A stretch of DNA of 64,000 bases. It comes from Hymenobacter convexus (GTDB taxonomy: Bacteria; Bacteroidota; Bacteroidia; Cytophagales; Hymenobacteraceae). A program made the translations under genes and the position numbers. Under the pieces are notes generated by a model, which saw nothing but the letters and a program-made list of their open reading frames with translations, had not been told where the DNA came from and did not search any database. Where the stretch lies: the NCBI RefSeq assembly GCF_030580955.1, contig NZ_JAUQON010000004.1, positions 186,001 through 250,000 on the forward strand, given 5' to 3'. This document shows, one piece after another, positions 15,715 through 23,811 of the stretch (its first letter is position 1; the number at the start of each line of letters is the position of its first letter).

Positions 15715-16587
15715 ATGGCTACTTTATTATTTGGTCGTTTTACTTATTTAGAACTGGCCGGTGTGGCCGGCACCATTTTAGGCCTGACGTCGGCTATTTC
15801 TCCGCCCCCACCGGCCATCACCACCGACCAACTCACGGCCCGGATGAGCGCCGCCATTGAGGGCCTTAAAACCCTGCGTTGCACCGTGAAGGCGCAGGAG
15901 CGCATTGGCGCCAACATCAATCAGGCCCGCAGCATTATGAAGCTGACCTACAAGCCGCTGCGTATTTACATCAAGAACCAAAAAGGCGTGGAAGTGCTCT
16001 ACCTGCAGGGCCAGAACGGCGGCGATGCCTGGGTGTACCCGGCCAGCTTTCCCTACGTGACACTGAGCCTGGACCCCAACGGCAAGCTGATGCGCAGCAA
16101 CCAGCACCACACGGCGCTGCAAGCGGGGTTTGGCACCATTTCGGACCTGCTGCGCACCACTGGCCTGCGGCAGGACAATTCCTATAGCAAGTCGTTTCGC
16201 TACGTGGGCGATACCACGCTGCAAGGCCGTATCAGCTACGTGCTGCGTTCCGACTTTCCGCAGTTCCGCTACGTGAGCTACAAAGCCGGCAAAAACGAAA
16301 CCATCGAGTCGGTGGCCGAGCGGTTTGGCTGCGGTACCTACCGCATTATTACCCGCAACGACCTGACCATTGGGGAAAAAATCCCCGAAGGAAAAGTGCT
16401 GCAAGTACCCAATGCCTACGGTCGTCGCACGGTGCTGTGCGTCGACCCCAAAACGTATTTGCCCATCTTGGTGCAAGTGAATGACGACAAGGGCTTGTTT
16501 GAAAAATTTGAGTTTCTCGACGTCGTTCCTAACCAGAATATTCCGCTTGAGGAATTTTCCAAGGATTATAAAGACTACAAGTTGTAG
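15715..16587 (+). CDS. DUF1571 protein with LysM-like insertion
   Basis: 290 residues with an N-terminal hydrophobic segment (FTYLELAGVAGTILGL), suggesting export or anchoring. The body matches DUF1571: MSAAIEGLKTLRCTVKAQER, then KNQKGVEVLYLQG, then VDPKTYLPILVQV. Between them, residues about 180-235 (SYKAGKNETIESVAERF, RNDLTIGEKIPEGKVLQVP) have the strand-helix-helix-strand pattern of a LysM peptidoglycan-binding module, although it is degenerate. If so, the protein would be tethered to the cell wall in the periplasm. The gene ends at a long perfect inverted repeat shared with the convergent SDR gene. Confidence 0.75.
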   Translation: MATLLFGRFTYLELAGVAGTILGLTSAISPPPPAITTDQLTARMSAAIEGLKTLRCTVKAQERIGANINQARSIMKLTYKPLRIYIKNQKGVEVLYLQGQNGGDAWVYPASFPYVTLSLDPNGKLMRSNQHHTALQAGFGTISDLLRTTGLRQDNSYSKSFRYVGDTTLQGRISYVLRSDFPQFRYVSYKAGKNETIESVAERFGCGTYRIITRNDLTIGEKIPEGKVLQVPNAYGRRTVLCVDPKTYLPILVQVNDDKGLFEKFEFLDVVPNQNIPLEEFSKDYKDYKL

Positions 16588-16595
16588 CGGAAAGC

Positions 16596-16688
16596 CCTGT
16601 CATCCTGCGCAAAGCAAAGGCCCTTATTACGCTCGAACATAATCCGTTCGAGCGTAATAAGGGCCTTTGCTTTGCGCAGGATGACAGG
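16596..16688. repeat. Perfect inverted repeat with 43-bp arms
   Basis: The left arm, starting CCTGTCATCCTGCGCAAAGC, and the right arm, ending GCTTTGCGCAGGATGACAGG, are exact reverse complements over about 43 bases around a 7-base loop (ATAATCC). It lies between convergent genes, so it may terminate both. Its sequence is a different subfamily from the GTCATGCTGAGCG repeats but shares the GTCAT...ATGAC ends. Confidence 0.92.
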
Positions 16689-16692
16689 CAAA

Positions 16693-17565
16693 TTACCTCC
16701 TCATTGTTTTTTCTATTTGGTCCCACATTTCCGGCGTCAGCATTTCGAGTTTGTTGAATTCGCCGGCGCCGTTCAGCCACTCGCCGCCATCGATGGTCAC
16801 GACTTCGCCATTCACATACGCCGAGAAATCGGACACCAAGTAAGCCGCCAGGTTGGCCAGCTCCTGGAATTGGCCCACTCGCTTGAGGGGCACGCTGGCG
16901 GCGGGGTCGAGTTTGCTGGCCAGCGGCTCAGGGAAAAGGCGGCTCCAGGCGCCTTCCGTCGGGAACGGGCCGGGCGCAATGGCGTTGGAACGGATGCCGT
17001 ACTTGGCCCACTCCACGGCCAGCGAGCGGGTAATGGCCAGTACGCCCGCTTTGGCCGCTGCTGAAGGCACTACATACGCAGAACCTACCGAGGCATAAGT
17101 GGTGACAATGTTGAGAATGGTGCCAGGCTTTTTATCGGCTATCCAGCGCTTGCCCACGGCCAGGGTGCAGTTGTAAGTGCCGCGCAGCACGATATCGACA
17201 ATCACGTCAAAGGCCTTGTGGCTCAGGCGCTCCGTGGGGCTGATGAAATTACCAGCGGCGTTATTCAGCAAGATATCCACCCCACCAAACTCCTGAATGG
17301 TTCGCTCGAGCATGGCTTCCACTTCGTCGTACTTGCGCACGTCGCAGGCAATGGCCAGCACTTTGCCGCCGGTTTGCTGGCGGAGTTCTTCGGCCGTTTT
17401 TTCCAGCACGTCGAGCTTGCGGCTGCTGATGGTGACGTTGGCACCGAGCTGCAGAAAGTAGGTGGTCATGGCCCGGCCCAGGCCAGTGCCGCCGCCAGTC
17501 ACGATGATGGTTTTGCCGGCCAGCGCGTTGTCGCGCAGCATGGGCTGGGTGTAGGGAGTGTTCAT
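16693..17565 (-). CDS. SDR oxidoreductase, 2,4-dienoyl-CoA reductase-like
   Basis: 290 residues from ATG 17565 (MNTPYTQPM). It has a Rossmann fold with TGGGTGLGRAM at 23-33 and NNAAG at 101-105. The active-site region reads SAYVVPSAAAKAGV: K172 is kept but the usual SDR tyrosine position is Ser168. This is exactly the arrangement of 2,4-dienoyl-CoA reductases (DECR), which use a different tyrosine, so the enzyme is likely to reduce 2,4-dienoyl-CoA in degradation of unsaturated fatty acids with NADPH. An extended C-terminus (EFNKLEMLTPEMWDQIEK) also fits DECR. The length is normal for the family. Confidence 0.88.
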   Translation of the reverse strand: MNTPYTQPMLRDNALAGKTIIVTGGGTGLGRAMTTYFLQLGANVTISSRKLDVLEKTAEELRQQTGGKVLAIACDVRKYDEVEAMLERTIQEFGGVDILLNNAAGNFISPTERLSHKAFDVIVDIVLRGTYNCTLAVGKRWIADKKPGTILNIVTTYASVGSAYVVPSAAAKAGVLAITRSLAVEWAKYGIRSNAIAPGPFPTEGAWSRLFPEPLASKLDPAASVPLKRVGQFQELANLAAYLVSDFSAYVNGEVVTIDGGEWLNGAGEFNKLEMLTPEMWDQIEKTMRR

Positions 17566-17739
17566 GCGGAAGCAGAATGAGGGTGGGAAGCGCGGCAAAG
17601 TCCGCGGCCCGAAGGTACTAGCGGCCGGCCATCAAGCCACGACCGTAGCGTCGGGCATTTTATTTTGGTTGCCGAATATAGTATTAGTTATTTTTTTCGC
17701 ACCTTCGTGCCATTAAGGCGATTTATTTGTTGGGTTGAC

Positions 17740-18618
17740 ATGACAAGTTCCATTTCCGGGGGCTCCGCGAGCACGACATCGGGAGCGGAATTCCCCACCG
17801 TATTAGTTATGGGCTGTGGCTGGCTGGGCCTGGCCCTGGCGCGCTCATTGGCGGCCGCCGGCCATGTGGTGCTGGGCACCACCACCACCCCCGAAAACAT
17901 CGCCGGCATGGAAGCGGCTGGCATTCAGGCGCATTTACTCCGCCTTGGCCCCGATTTTAATGCCTCGTCCGAAGCCCTGCTCATGCGCCTGCTCAAGGCC
18001 GCCGATGTGCTTGTGCTGAATGTGCCGCCTCGTGCCGCGGCCGCGGGAGCTTACCCTACGCTGCTGCGGCCGGTCCATCGGGCCGTGGCCAAGGCGGGCA
18101 CACCCCACGTGCTGTTCGTAAGTTCCACCAGTGTGTATCCGGACGAGCCCCGCGTGATGCGCGAAGCCGACGCCATCAGCACCCGCGACGCCGCTTCGGA
18201 TGTACTGCGCGCCGAAGGCCACTTTGTGCCCCGCTACGGCCAGTGGAAAAGCACCGTCGTGCGCCTGGGCGGCCTCATTGGCCCCGACCGTTCGCCCGGG
18301 CGCTTCCTCGCCGGCCGCCGGGACCTGGGACAAGGCAATGCGCCCGTTAACCTGGTACATCTAACAGACGTGGTGGGGGTGCTATCGGCTATTATTCAGC
18401 ATAAAGTGTGGGGCCATACGTTCAATGTTTGTGCCGAACAACACCCGCTTAGACAGGATTTTTATCCGGCAGCCGCCCAATACCTCAAGCTGGAAGCGCC
18501 CACTTTCAAGCAGGAAACAGCTAAAGGCGGTAAAACCATCGACAGCAGCTTGGTGCGCTCCCTATTGCCCTATCAATTTCAGCACGACGACGTGCTGGGG
18601 GCGTTGGCGCACTGCTAG
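17740..18618 (+). CDS. NAD(P)-binding SDR-type epimerase family protein (YeeZ-like)
   Basis: 292 residues from ATG 17740 (MTSSISGGS); a longer frame back to 17665 lacks family-like sequence. The Rossmann motif is VLVMGCGWLGLALARSL, with GTTTTPENI after the second strand. FVSSTSVYPDEP resembles the epimerase STxxVY motif, and YGQWKSTVVRLGGLIGPDR contains the position of the usual YxxxK lysine, with Y-G-Q-W-K spacing, so a catalytic Tyr/Lys pair is plausible. The group is annotated as nucleoside-diphosphate-sugar epimerase-like, but substrates are unknown. The stop is 39 bases before the next gene. Confidence 0.85.
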   Translation: MTSSISGGSASTTSGAEFPTVLVMGCGWLGLALARSLAAAGHVVLGTTTTPENIAGMEAAGIQAHLLRLGPDFNASSEALLMRLLKAADVLVLNVPPRAAAAGAYPTLLRPVHRAVAKAGTPHVLFVSSTSVYPDEPRVMREADAISTRDAASDVLRAEGHFVPRYGQWKSTVVRLGGLIGPDRSPGRFLAGRRDLGQGNAPVNLVHLTDVVGVLSAIIQHKVWGHTFNVCAEQHPLRQDFYPAAAQYLKLEAPTFKQETAKGGKTIDSSLVRSLLPYQFQHDDVLGALAHC

Positions 18619-18645
18619 AAGGGCCGTTCCGCCCCGACCAGGCCG

Positions 18646-18653
18646 TACCTTTG
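18646..18653 (+). promoter_or_regulatory. Candidate -7 box directly before the flavoprotein gene
   Basis: TACCTTTG, an exact TAnnTTTG match, ends only four bases before the GTG start at 18658. If used, the transcript would be leaderless or nearly so. Confidence 0.45.
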
Positions 18654-18657
18654 CCGG

Positions 18658-19932
18658 GTGAATATTGATGCGTCCCGACCTCTTGTAGCCGTGCTGGGCG
18701 GTGGTGCCGCCGGTTTTTTCGGCGCCATTGCCTGCGCCGAGGCTAATCCAAACCTGCAAGTCATTTTGCTGGAAAAAACGGGGAAGCTGCTCAGCAAAGT
18801 TCGCATCTCGGGCGGCGGCCGCTGCAACGTGACGCATTCCTGCGAGTCGGCCGCGCAACTGGTAGCGCATTACCCGCGCGGCAGCAAGCAGTTGAAATCG
18901 GCCTTTCAGCAATTTGGCGTGGCCGAAACCATTACTTGGTTTGCCCAGCGCGGTGTCGCGCTCAAGACGGAGGCCGATGGCCGCATGTTCCCCACCACCG
19001 ACTCCAGTGAAACCATTGCTCAGGCCTTGGAAGACGCGGCCCGCAAGGCCGGGGTCCGCATTGTTACGAATATCAGTGTAGATGAAATTCAGCCCTTGCC
19101 CACAGGCAGTTTCTCTTTAAATCTCAGTGGCAGCGGCGCAGCTAAATTCGGTGACACCTTGCTCGCAAGCCGGCTGCTGATTGCCACCGGCGGCAATCCC
19201 AAAAGCACCAATTACGATTGGCTCCGCGCCTTGGGCCATACCATCGCTGAGCCAGTCCCGTCGCTCTTCACCTTCAACGTGCCCAATTCGCCCCTGAGCG
19301 AGTTGATGGGCGTGAGCGTGCCGCACGCCCGCGTGGTGCTGGCGGGCGAAAAGCTGCAATACGAAGGCCCTCTACTGGTCACGCACTGGGGTGTGAGCGG
19401 CCCGGCCGTGCTCAAGCTCTCAGCCTGGGGCGCCCGCCGCCTAAGCGAGTTGGGCTACGTCGGAACCGCTCTGGTTAACTGGATTCCTACCTTTACTGAA
19501 GAGACACTGAGGCCCTGGCTGCAACAGTTCCGGCAGGAAAATGGCAAGAAAACGGTGGCCGCCAACCCACAGTTTGGCCTGCCCCAACGGCTCTGGCGCA
19601 ACCTGACCGAGCAAGCCGGCATCGGTCCGGAGCTGCGTTGGAGCGACGTGCCCGCCAAAGCGCAAAACCGCTTGCTGGAACTCCTGCTTCGTTCGCCTCT
19701 AGCTGTGCGCGGCAAGACGACTTATAAGGAAGAATTTGTGACCTGTGGCGGAGTTTCACTCGCCGAAATTGACCTCAAAACAATGCAGAGCCGCCGCGTG
19801 CCCGGCCTATATTTTGCCGGCGAAGTCCTGGATATCGACGGCATCACCGGCGGCTTCAACTTCCAGGCGGCCTGGACCACCGGATTCCTGGCCGGCCGGG
19901 CTATGGCCGAGCCGCAGCTGGTAGCTGTGTAA
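18658..19932 (+). CDS. FAD-dependent oxidoreductase, BaiN/HI0933 (YhiN) family
   Basis: 424 residues. The N-terminal dinucleotide-binding motif is VLGGGAAGFFGAIACAE, followed by the signature LLEKTGKLLSKVRISGGGRCN, which defines the HI0933/YhiN family. The C-terminal FAD site reads PGLYFAGEVLDIDGITGGFN. The middle domain (PSLFTFNV to THWGVSGPAVLKLSAW) is the family's typical insert. The biochemical role of most members is unclear; BaiN is reported in bile-acid dehydroxylation, but that should not be carried over here. The start is GTG 18658, just after a promoter-like box. No ATG lies nearby in frame. Confidence 0.92.
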   Translation: MNIDASRPLVAVLGGGAAGFFGAIACAEANPNLQVILLEKTGKLLSKVRISGGGRCNVTHSCESAAQLVAHYPRGSKQLKSAFQQFGVAETITWFAQRGVALKTEADGRMFPTTDSSETIAQALEDAARKAGVRIVTNISVDEIQPLPTGSFSLNLSGSGAAKFGDTLLASRLLIATGGNPKSTNYDWLRALGHTIAEPVPSLFTFNVPNSPLSELMGVSVPHARVVLAGEKLQYEGPLLVTHWGVSGPAVLKLSAWGARRLSELGYVGTALVNWIPTFTEETLRPWLQQFRQENGKKTVAANPQFGLPQRLWRNLTEQAGIGPELRWSDVPAKAQNRLLELLLRSPLAVRGKTTYKEEFVTCGGVSLAEIDLKTMQSRRVPGLYFAGEVLDIDGITGGFNFQAAWTTGFLAGRAMAEPQLVAV

Positions 19933-19994
19933 CCTTCCACGCGGACAGGGAGTAAACGAAGGCATAATCTTTCACCTTAAATTACCCTTTCCAC

Positions 19995-20453
19995 ATGGAA
20001 GCCAAAGCCACCCAAGCCCTGCTCAACGAACTGGTTGAAACCCTCAAAGACGGCCAGAAGGGCTACGCCGAAGCCATGGTTGACGTGCAAGACGCCGACC
20101 TAAAGGACACCTTCAAGCATTTCGCTGCCCAGCGTTCGAGCTACCTAAATGAAATCGAGGACCAGATGTTCAAGCTGGACCTCAAGCCCGACACCAACGA
20201 AGGCGCCCAGGGCTCCATTACCGGCGCCGTGCACCGCGCCTGGATTGACCTGAAATCGGCTGTGACCGGCAAAGACCGTCACAGCATCCTCGCCGAGTGC
20301 GAGCGCGGCGAAGACTACGCCAAGAAAGCCTACCAGACCGCCCTGAAAGCCGAAGGCCTGCCCGCCGGCCTGAAAGCTGTCATCGAGAAGCAATACCAAG
20401 GTGTGGTTGAAGGCCACGACAAAATCAAAGCCCTGCGCGATTCGGCGAAATAG
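19995..20453 (+). CDS. PA2169-type (DUF2383) four-helix-bundle protein
   Basis: 152 residues, nearly all helical. The family pattern is visible: LLNELVETLKDGQKGYAEA, then FKHFAAQRSSYLNEIEDQM, then SITGAVHRAWIDLKSAVTGK and ILAECERGEDYAKKAYQ. The fold is ferritin-like but the iron ligands of ferritins are not all apparent. Members are often induced by stress or in stationary phase, and the function is not established. It is monocistronic with its own terminator 30 bases downstream. Confidence 0.9.
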   Translation: MEAKATQALLNELVETLKDGQKGYAEAMVDVQDADLKDTFKHFAAQRSSYLNEIEDQMFKLDLKPDTNEGAQGSITGAVHRAWIDLKSAVTGKDRHSILAECERGEDYAKKAYQTALKAEGLPAGLKAVIEKQYQGVVEGHDKIKALRDSAK

Positions 20454-20482
20454 TTTTCAGCATCACTTTTGCTTTAAGCCCA

Positions 20483-20515
20483 ACAAAAAAGCCGCTCAAT
20501 GAGCGGCTTTTTTGT
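20483..20515 (+). terminator. Terminator after the PA2169-type gene
   Basis: A 15-pair perfect stem, 20483-20497 with 20501-20515 (core GCCGCTC/GAGCGGC), and a three-base loop. The A and T runs lie inside the stem, so it could also work for the convergent helicase gene. Confidence 0.9.
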
Positions 20516-20584
20516 CTTCTAACCTTCTTCTTAATAAACACTTGTATCGTCACAGCTGGTTAATCCAGTTAATTCACAAATAGA

Positions 20585-22606
20585 CTATTCGTCAAAGCTC
20601 TCGTTGCGGGGAGCACGGGGTGCGGGGCGCGTGTCATACTCGCGGGGCGTGCCGTAGCTCGGCTTGTTGCCATAGCTGGGCTTGTCGCCGTAGCTCGGAC
20701 GGTTGCCGTAACCCGACTTGCCGGTGCCGCCTTCGCGACGCTCGCCACCACCGTAGCTGGGGCGGTTGCCGTAGCTGCTGCCACCGTCGCGGTTGCCTTT
20801 GTAGCCGCCGCCGTAGCCACCTTCACGACGCTCGCCGCCGCCAAAGCTGCCACCGCCGCGGTTGCCACCTTTGTAGCCACCGCCACCAAAGCCGCCCTCA
20901 CGCCGCTCACCGCCGTTGAACGGACGACGCTCCCGGTCGCCGCCAAAGCCGCCCGGGCCGCCACCGCCCATGCGGTTGAAGCCTTCTTCCTTGGCGGCCG
21001 CATCCTGCACCGGCGTTGCGATGCTGAAGCTTACCGGCGTGCCCTGGATGCTGGTGCGGCCCAGCTTGCTCACAATCTCGTCGGCAAATTCCGACGGTAC
21101 TTCCACGAAGCTGAACTTGTCGTAGAGGGCGATATCGCCCACTTTGGCACCGGTCAGGTTGCTCGACTCCGAAATCAAATCCACGATGTCGCGGGGGTGA
21201 ATCCGGTCTTTTTTGCCCATCGTCACGAAGAGGCGGGTGTAGCCGGGGCGGGCCTGACCGGCTGCCTTGCTGGCGTCGAGGCTCTGCTGCGCGCTCTTGT
21301 CCTCCTTCATGGTCATTTTCAGCAGCGCGGCGGCGATGTCGAGCGAGGTGATTTCCTCACCCTGGTCGAGCAGGCGCTGCACGCGGCCCACGTATTTCTC
21401 GAGGTTGCCCTTCTCAATGATTTCCTTAATCTGGTTCAGGAACAGCGTGGTTTTTACTTCCGAAACATCGGCAAACGACGGCACCTGCTCCAGTTTAATC
21501 TGGGCCTTGGTGAAGCGCATGATGTCGCGCAGCTTATAAATGTCGCGGCCGCTCACAAACGTGAAGGCTTTGCCACTCTTGCCAGCGCGGCCCGTGCGGC
21601 CGATGCGGTGCACGTAGTATTCTTCGTCGGCGGGCAGGTCGTAGTTTACTACCGCTTCCACGTTGTCCACGTCGATGCCACGGGCGGCTACGTCGGTAGC
21701 AACCAGCACTTCCAGCGTCGATTTGCGGAATTTATCCAGCGTGTTCTGGCGCTGCTGCTGGCCCATGTCGCCGTGCAGGCCTTCGGCGAAGTAGCCTTTG
21801 GCTTGCAGGTCGGCTACGATTTCGTCCACCATGCGCTTGGTGTTGGCGAAAACGATGGTCGACTTCAGGTTGAACATGTCGAGCAGGCGGGTCAGCACGT
21901 CCTTTTTCTGGGGGCCGCGCACCTCGTAGTAGCTCTGCTCGATGTTGGTCACCGTCATCGTCTGGTGGTTCACCTTCACAATCTGCGGCTCGCGCTGATA
22001 TTTCTTGGTGAGCTCCATGATGGGCTTGCTCATCGTGGCCGAGAAGAACACCGTCTGGCGCTCCTTCGGCATCTTGCTCAGGATGAACTCGATGTCGTCG
22101 CGGAAGCCCATGTCGAGCATTTCGTCGGCTTCATCCAGAATGATTTTGGTGGTGTTTTCCAGCTTCAGCGTACCGCGCTCGATGTGGTCCATCACGCGGC
22201 CGGGAGTGCCGATTACAATCTGCACGCCGCGCTCCAGGGCGCGGAGCTGACGGTCGTAGGGGCTGCCGCCGTAGATGGGCACCACCATCAGGCCGCGCTT
22301 GTACTTGCCCAATTTCTGGATTTCGCCCGACACCTGCACCGCGAGTTCGCGGGTGGGGCAGAGTACCAATACCTGCACGTCCTTGCTCTCAGTATCGATG
22401 TTATCGATGGCGGGAATGGAGAAGGCAGCGGTTTTGCCGGTACCCGTCTGGGCCTGGCCGATAACGTCTTTGCCGGCGAGCAGCACGGGAATAGCAGCGG
22501 CCTGAATGGCCGAAGCTTCCTCGTAGCCCATCTCGGTGATGGCGCGTTGTACTTCCTCGGAGAGGTTCAGTTCGTCAAAGCGAACCACAATTTTTTCAGC
22601 TTCCAT
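20585..22606 (-). CDS. DEAD-box ATP-dependent RNA helicase with RGG-like tail
   Basis: 673 residues. The helicase core (1-370) has the Q motif, AQTGTGKT, PTRELA, GTPGR, LDEADEM, FSATM and HRIGRTGRAG, all intact. Residues about 470-545 (YTRLFVTMGKKDRIHPRDIV ... FVEVP) form the DbpA-type RNA-binding domain found in CsdA/DeaD. From about 555 the chain is a Gly/Arg/Tyr-rich tail with repeated GGERREGG and NRPSYG words, typical for Bacteroidota DeaD proteins and likely to bind RNA nonspecifically. It probably unwinds RNA in ribosome assembly or mRNA turnover in the cold; the cold-shock protein gene lies just upstream on the same strand. The leader is long, about 175 bases from the predicted promoter. 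Confidence 0.96.
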   Translation of the reverse strand: MEAEKIVVRFDELNLSEEVQRAITEMGYEEASAIQAAAIPVLLAGKDVIGQAQTGTGKTAAFSIPAIDNIDTESKDVQVLVLCPTRELAVQVSGEIQKLGKYKRGLMVVPIYGGSPYDRQLRALERGVQIVIGTPGRVMDHIERGTLKLENTTKIILDEADEMLDMGFRDDIEFILSKMPKERQTVFFSATMSKPIMELTKKYQREPQIVKVNHQTMTVTNIEQSYYEVRGPQKKDVLTRLLDMFNLKSTIVFANTKRMVDEIVADLQAKGYFAEGLHGDMGQQQRQNTLDKFRKSTLEVLVATDVAARGIDVDNVEAVVNYDLPADEEYYVHRIGRTGRAGKSGKAFTFVSGRDIYKLRDIMRFTKAQIKLEQVPSFADVSEVKTTLFLNQIKEIIEKGNLEKYVGRVQRLLDQGEEITSLDIAAALLKMTMKEDKSAQQSLDASKAAGQARPGYTRLFVTMGKKDRIHPRDIVDLISESSNLTGAKVGDIALYDKFSFVEVPSEFADEIVSKLGRTSIQGTPVSFSIATPVQDAAAKEEGFNRMGGGGPGGFGGDRERRPFNGGERREGGFGGGGYKGGNRGGGSFGGGERREGGYGGGYKGNRDGGSSYGNRPSYGGGERREGGTGKSGYGNRPSYGDKPSYGNKPSYGTPREYDTRPAPRAPRNESFDE

Positions 22607-22786
22607 GATTGGAGTTGATAAGGGGGAAAAGAGACTTAGCTCTGAAAACAGCCGTACTCAGCGACGTTTTCCCTCCTACTACCTTGTCACAATCAGGTGG
22701 GAAAAAACAACCAAAAAACTACGCGGCCAATGCGTTAGCGCCTCTCTCAGGCTTGCGCGGACTTGGGCCATCCTCAAATGCGGGTG
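22607..22786 (-). promoter_or_regulatory. Long untranslated leader of the DEAD-box helicase gene
   Basis: About 175-180 bases between the predicted -7 box and the ATG at 22606, without a credible upstream coding frame. Long leaders are usual in cold-induced helicase mRNAs of other bacteria, where they control stability and translation. I cannot fold it reliably by eye and see no known riboswitch. Confidence 0.4.
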
Positions 22787-22794
22787 CAAAGGTA
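22787..22794 (-). promoter_or_regulatory. Candidate -7 box for the DEAD-box helicase gene
   Basis: The minus strand reads TACCTTTG, an exact TAnnTTTG match, placing transcription start near 22780. No TTG at the preferred -33 distance. Confidence 0.45.
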
Positions 22795-22841
22795 GGATTT
22801 TTATTTCGGAAAAGCTAATGTGGGAGCAAGAACAATTTTTT

Positions 22842-22955
22842 AGCACGTCATGCTGAGCGCAGCCGAAGCATCTCGCGTGCCACCACTAATCCTTTCCTTG
22901 CGATTGGATTACTACCACACGCGAGATGCTTCGGCTGCGCTCAGCATGACGTGCT
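22842..22955. repeat. Palindromic intergenic repeat (GTCATGCTGAGCG family), copy 2
   Basis: Left arm AGCACGTCATGCTGAGCGCA and its reverse complement ending at 22955 give a stem of over 35 pairs. The right arm is followed by TTTTTT, so on the plus strand it has terminator shape. Confidence 0.9.
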
Positions 22956-22995
22956 TTTTTCGTTCTGTCCTTCGTACTTACATCCCAAGCAGGCA

Positions 22996-23023
22996 CAAAA
23001 AAAGCCCGCCAAAGGCGGGCTTT
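22996..23023 (-). terminator. Terminator of the cold-shock gene
   Basis: AAAGCCCGCC (23001-23010) pairs with GGCGGGCTTT (23014-23023). On the minus strand the hairpin is followed by a run of seven T (complement of 22997-23003). Confidence 0.9.
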
Positions 23024-23049
23024 CTTAGAGTTGCAAAGCTGCGGCTGAA

Positions 23050-23244
23050 TTAAACCAGCGATACTTTTACGGCGTTCGGGCCTTTTTTGCCCTGAGCTAC
23101 TTCGTATTGAACTTTGTCGTTTTCGCGAATCGAGCTAACTTGGAGGTCGCTGATGTGAACGAAGATGTCTTCGCCAGTTTCGTCGTTTTTGATGAAACCA
23201 AAGCCTTTGGTGTCATTAAAGAATTTTACCGTTCCGGTGGGCAT
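23050..23244 (-). CDS. Cold-shock protein (CspA family)
   Basis: 64 residues from ATG 23244 (MPTGTVKFFND). The RNA-binding motifs RNP1 (KGFGFI) and RNP2 (DIFVHI) are intact in a single five-stranded OB-fold domain that binds single-stranded RNA and DNA as an RNA chaperone. A longer frame starting at 23283 would add 13 residues not found in the family; this stretch is the leader. The gene has a near-consensus promoter and its own terminator, so it is transcribed alone. The helicase gene lies downstream on the same strand, separated by the terminator and a palindromic repeat. Confidence 0.96.
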   Translation of the reverse strand: MPTGTVKFFNDTKGFGFIKNDETGEDIFVHISDLQVSSIRENDKVQYEVAQGKKGPNAVKVSLV

Positions 23245-23308
23245 GGTGGTTGGTTGTGGAGTTTCCCTAAGCGTTTGGGCCACCGTGGCTTGATGTCTTA
23301 GGTTGCGT

Positions 23309-23338
23309 CAAAGATAGGCAGAAATTCCAAATGACCAA
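23309..23338 (-). promoter_or_regulatory. Consensus Bacteroidota promoter of the cold-shock gene
   Basis: On the minus strand, TTG (23338-23336), a spacer of 19 and TATCTTTG (23316-23309) match the -33/-7 consensus of the Bacteroidota primary sigma factor. The predicted leader is about 58 bases. It is the clearest promoter in the window. Confidence 0.8.
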
Positions 23339-23400
23339 GTCGATAGATATTTTTTTCAATGCGTGCCGACCTTTGCCCGCTCCCCCTCCTACTATACAGT

Positions 23401-23811
23401 ATGCCCGACGCACCGGCCCACACTTTTTCGCACGATTTTCAAGTTCCGGCCAGCGCCATTGATGCGCTGGGGCACGCCAACAACGTGGAATACGTGCGCT
23501 GGGTGCAGGACGTGGCCGGCGCGCACTGGCTCAGCATCTGCCCGGCCGAGCTGCGCGACCAGATTATCTGGGTGGTGCGCGAGCACCGGATTCGCTACCT
23601 GCAATCGGCCTTCGCGGGCGAGACGCTGCGGGCCAGCACCTGGGTGGGCGAAACCAGCGGGGCCACGTCGCTGCGCTACACCCGCCTCACCCGCGCGGCC
23701 GATGGCGTGCTGCTGTGTGAGGCGGAAACGACCTGGGTGCTACTCGACCCCAAGAGCGGCCGGCCTGTGCGCGTGACGGCGGAGATGGTGAGTTGGCTAC
23801 TGCCGAAATAA
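23401..23811 (+). CDS. Acyl-CoA thioesterase, 4HBT hot-dog fold
   Basis: 136 residues from ATG 23401 (MPDAPAHTFSHDF). The YbgC/FadM-type signature is DALGHANNVEYVRWVQDVAG, in which the Asp/His/Asn region lies in the active site of 4-hydroxybenzoyl-CoA-type thioesterases. It is probably a cytosolic homotetramer hydrolysing short or medium acyl-CoA. The frame remains open to 23359, but residues before the chosen ATG do not fit the family. A GACCTTTG box 25 bases upstream is a near-consensus -7 element. Confidence 0.9.
   Translation: MPDAPAHTFSHDFQVPASAIDALGHANNVEYVRWVQDVAGAHWLSICPAELRDQIIWVVREHRIRYLQSAFAGETLRASTWVGETSGATSLRYTRLTRAADGVLLCEAETTWVLLDPKSGRPVRVTAEMVSWLLPK

Noticed and set aside
21197..22618. 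473-residue open frame antisense to the DEAD-box helicase
   Set aside because: Long antisense frames are expected opposite a high-GC gene; all helicase motifs are on the minus strand.
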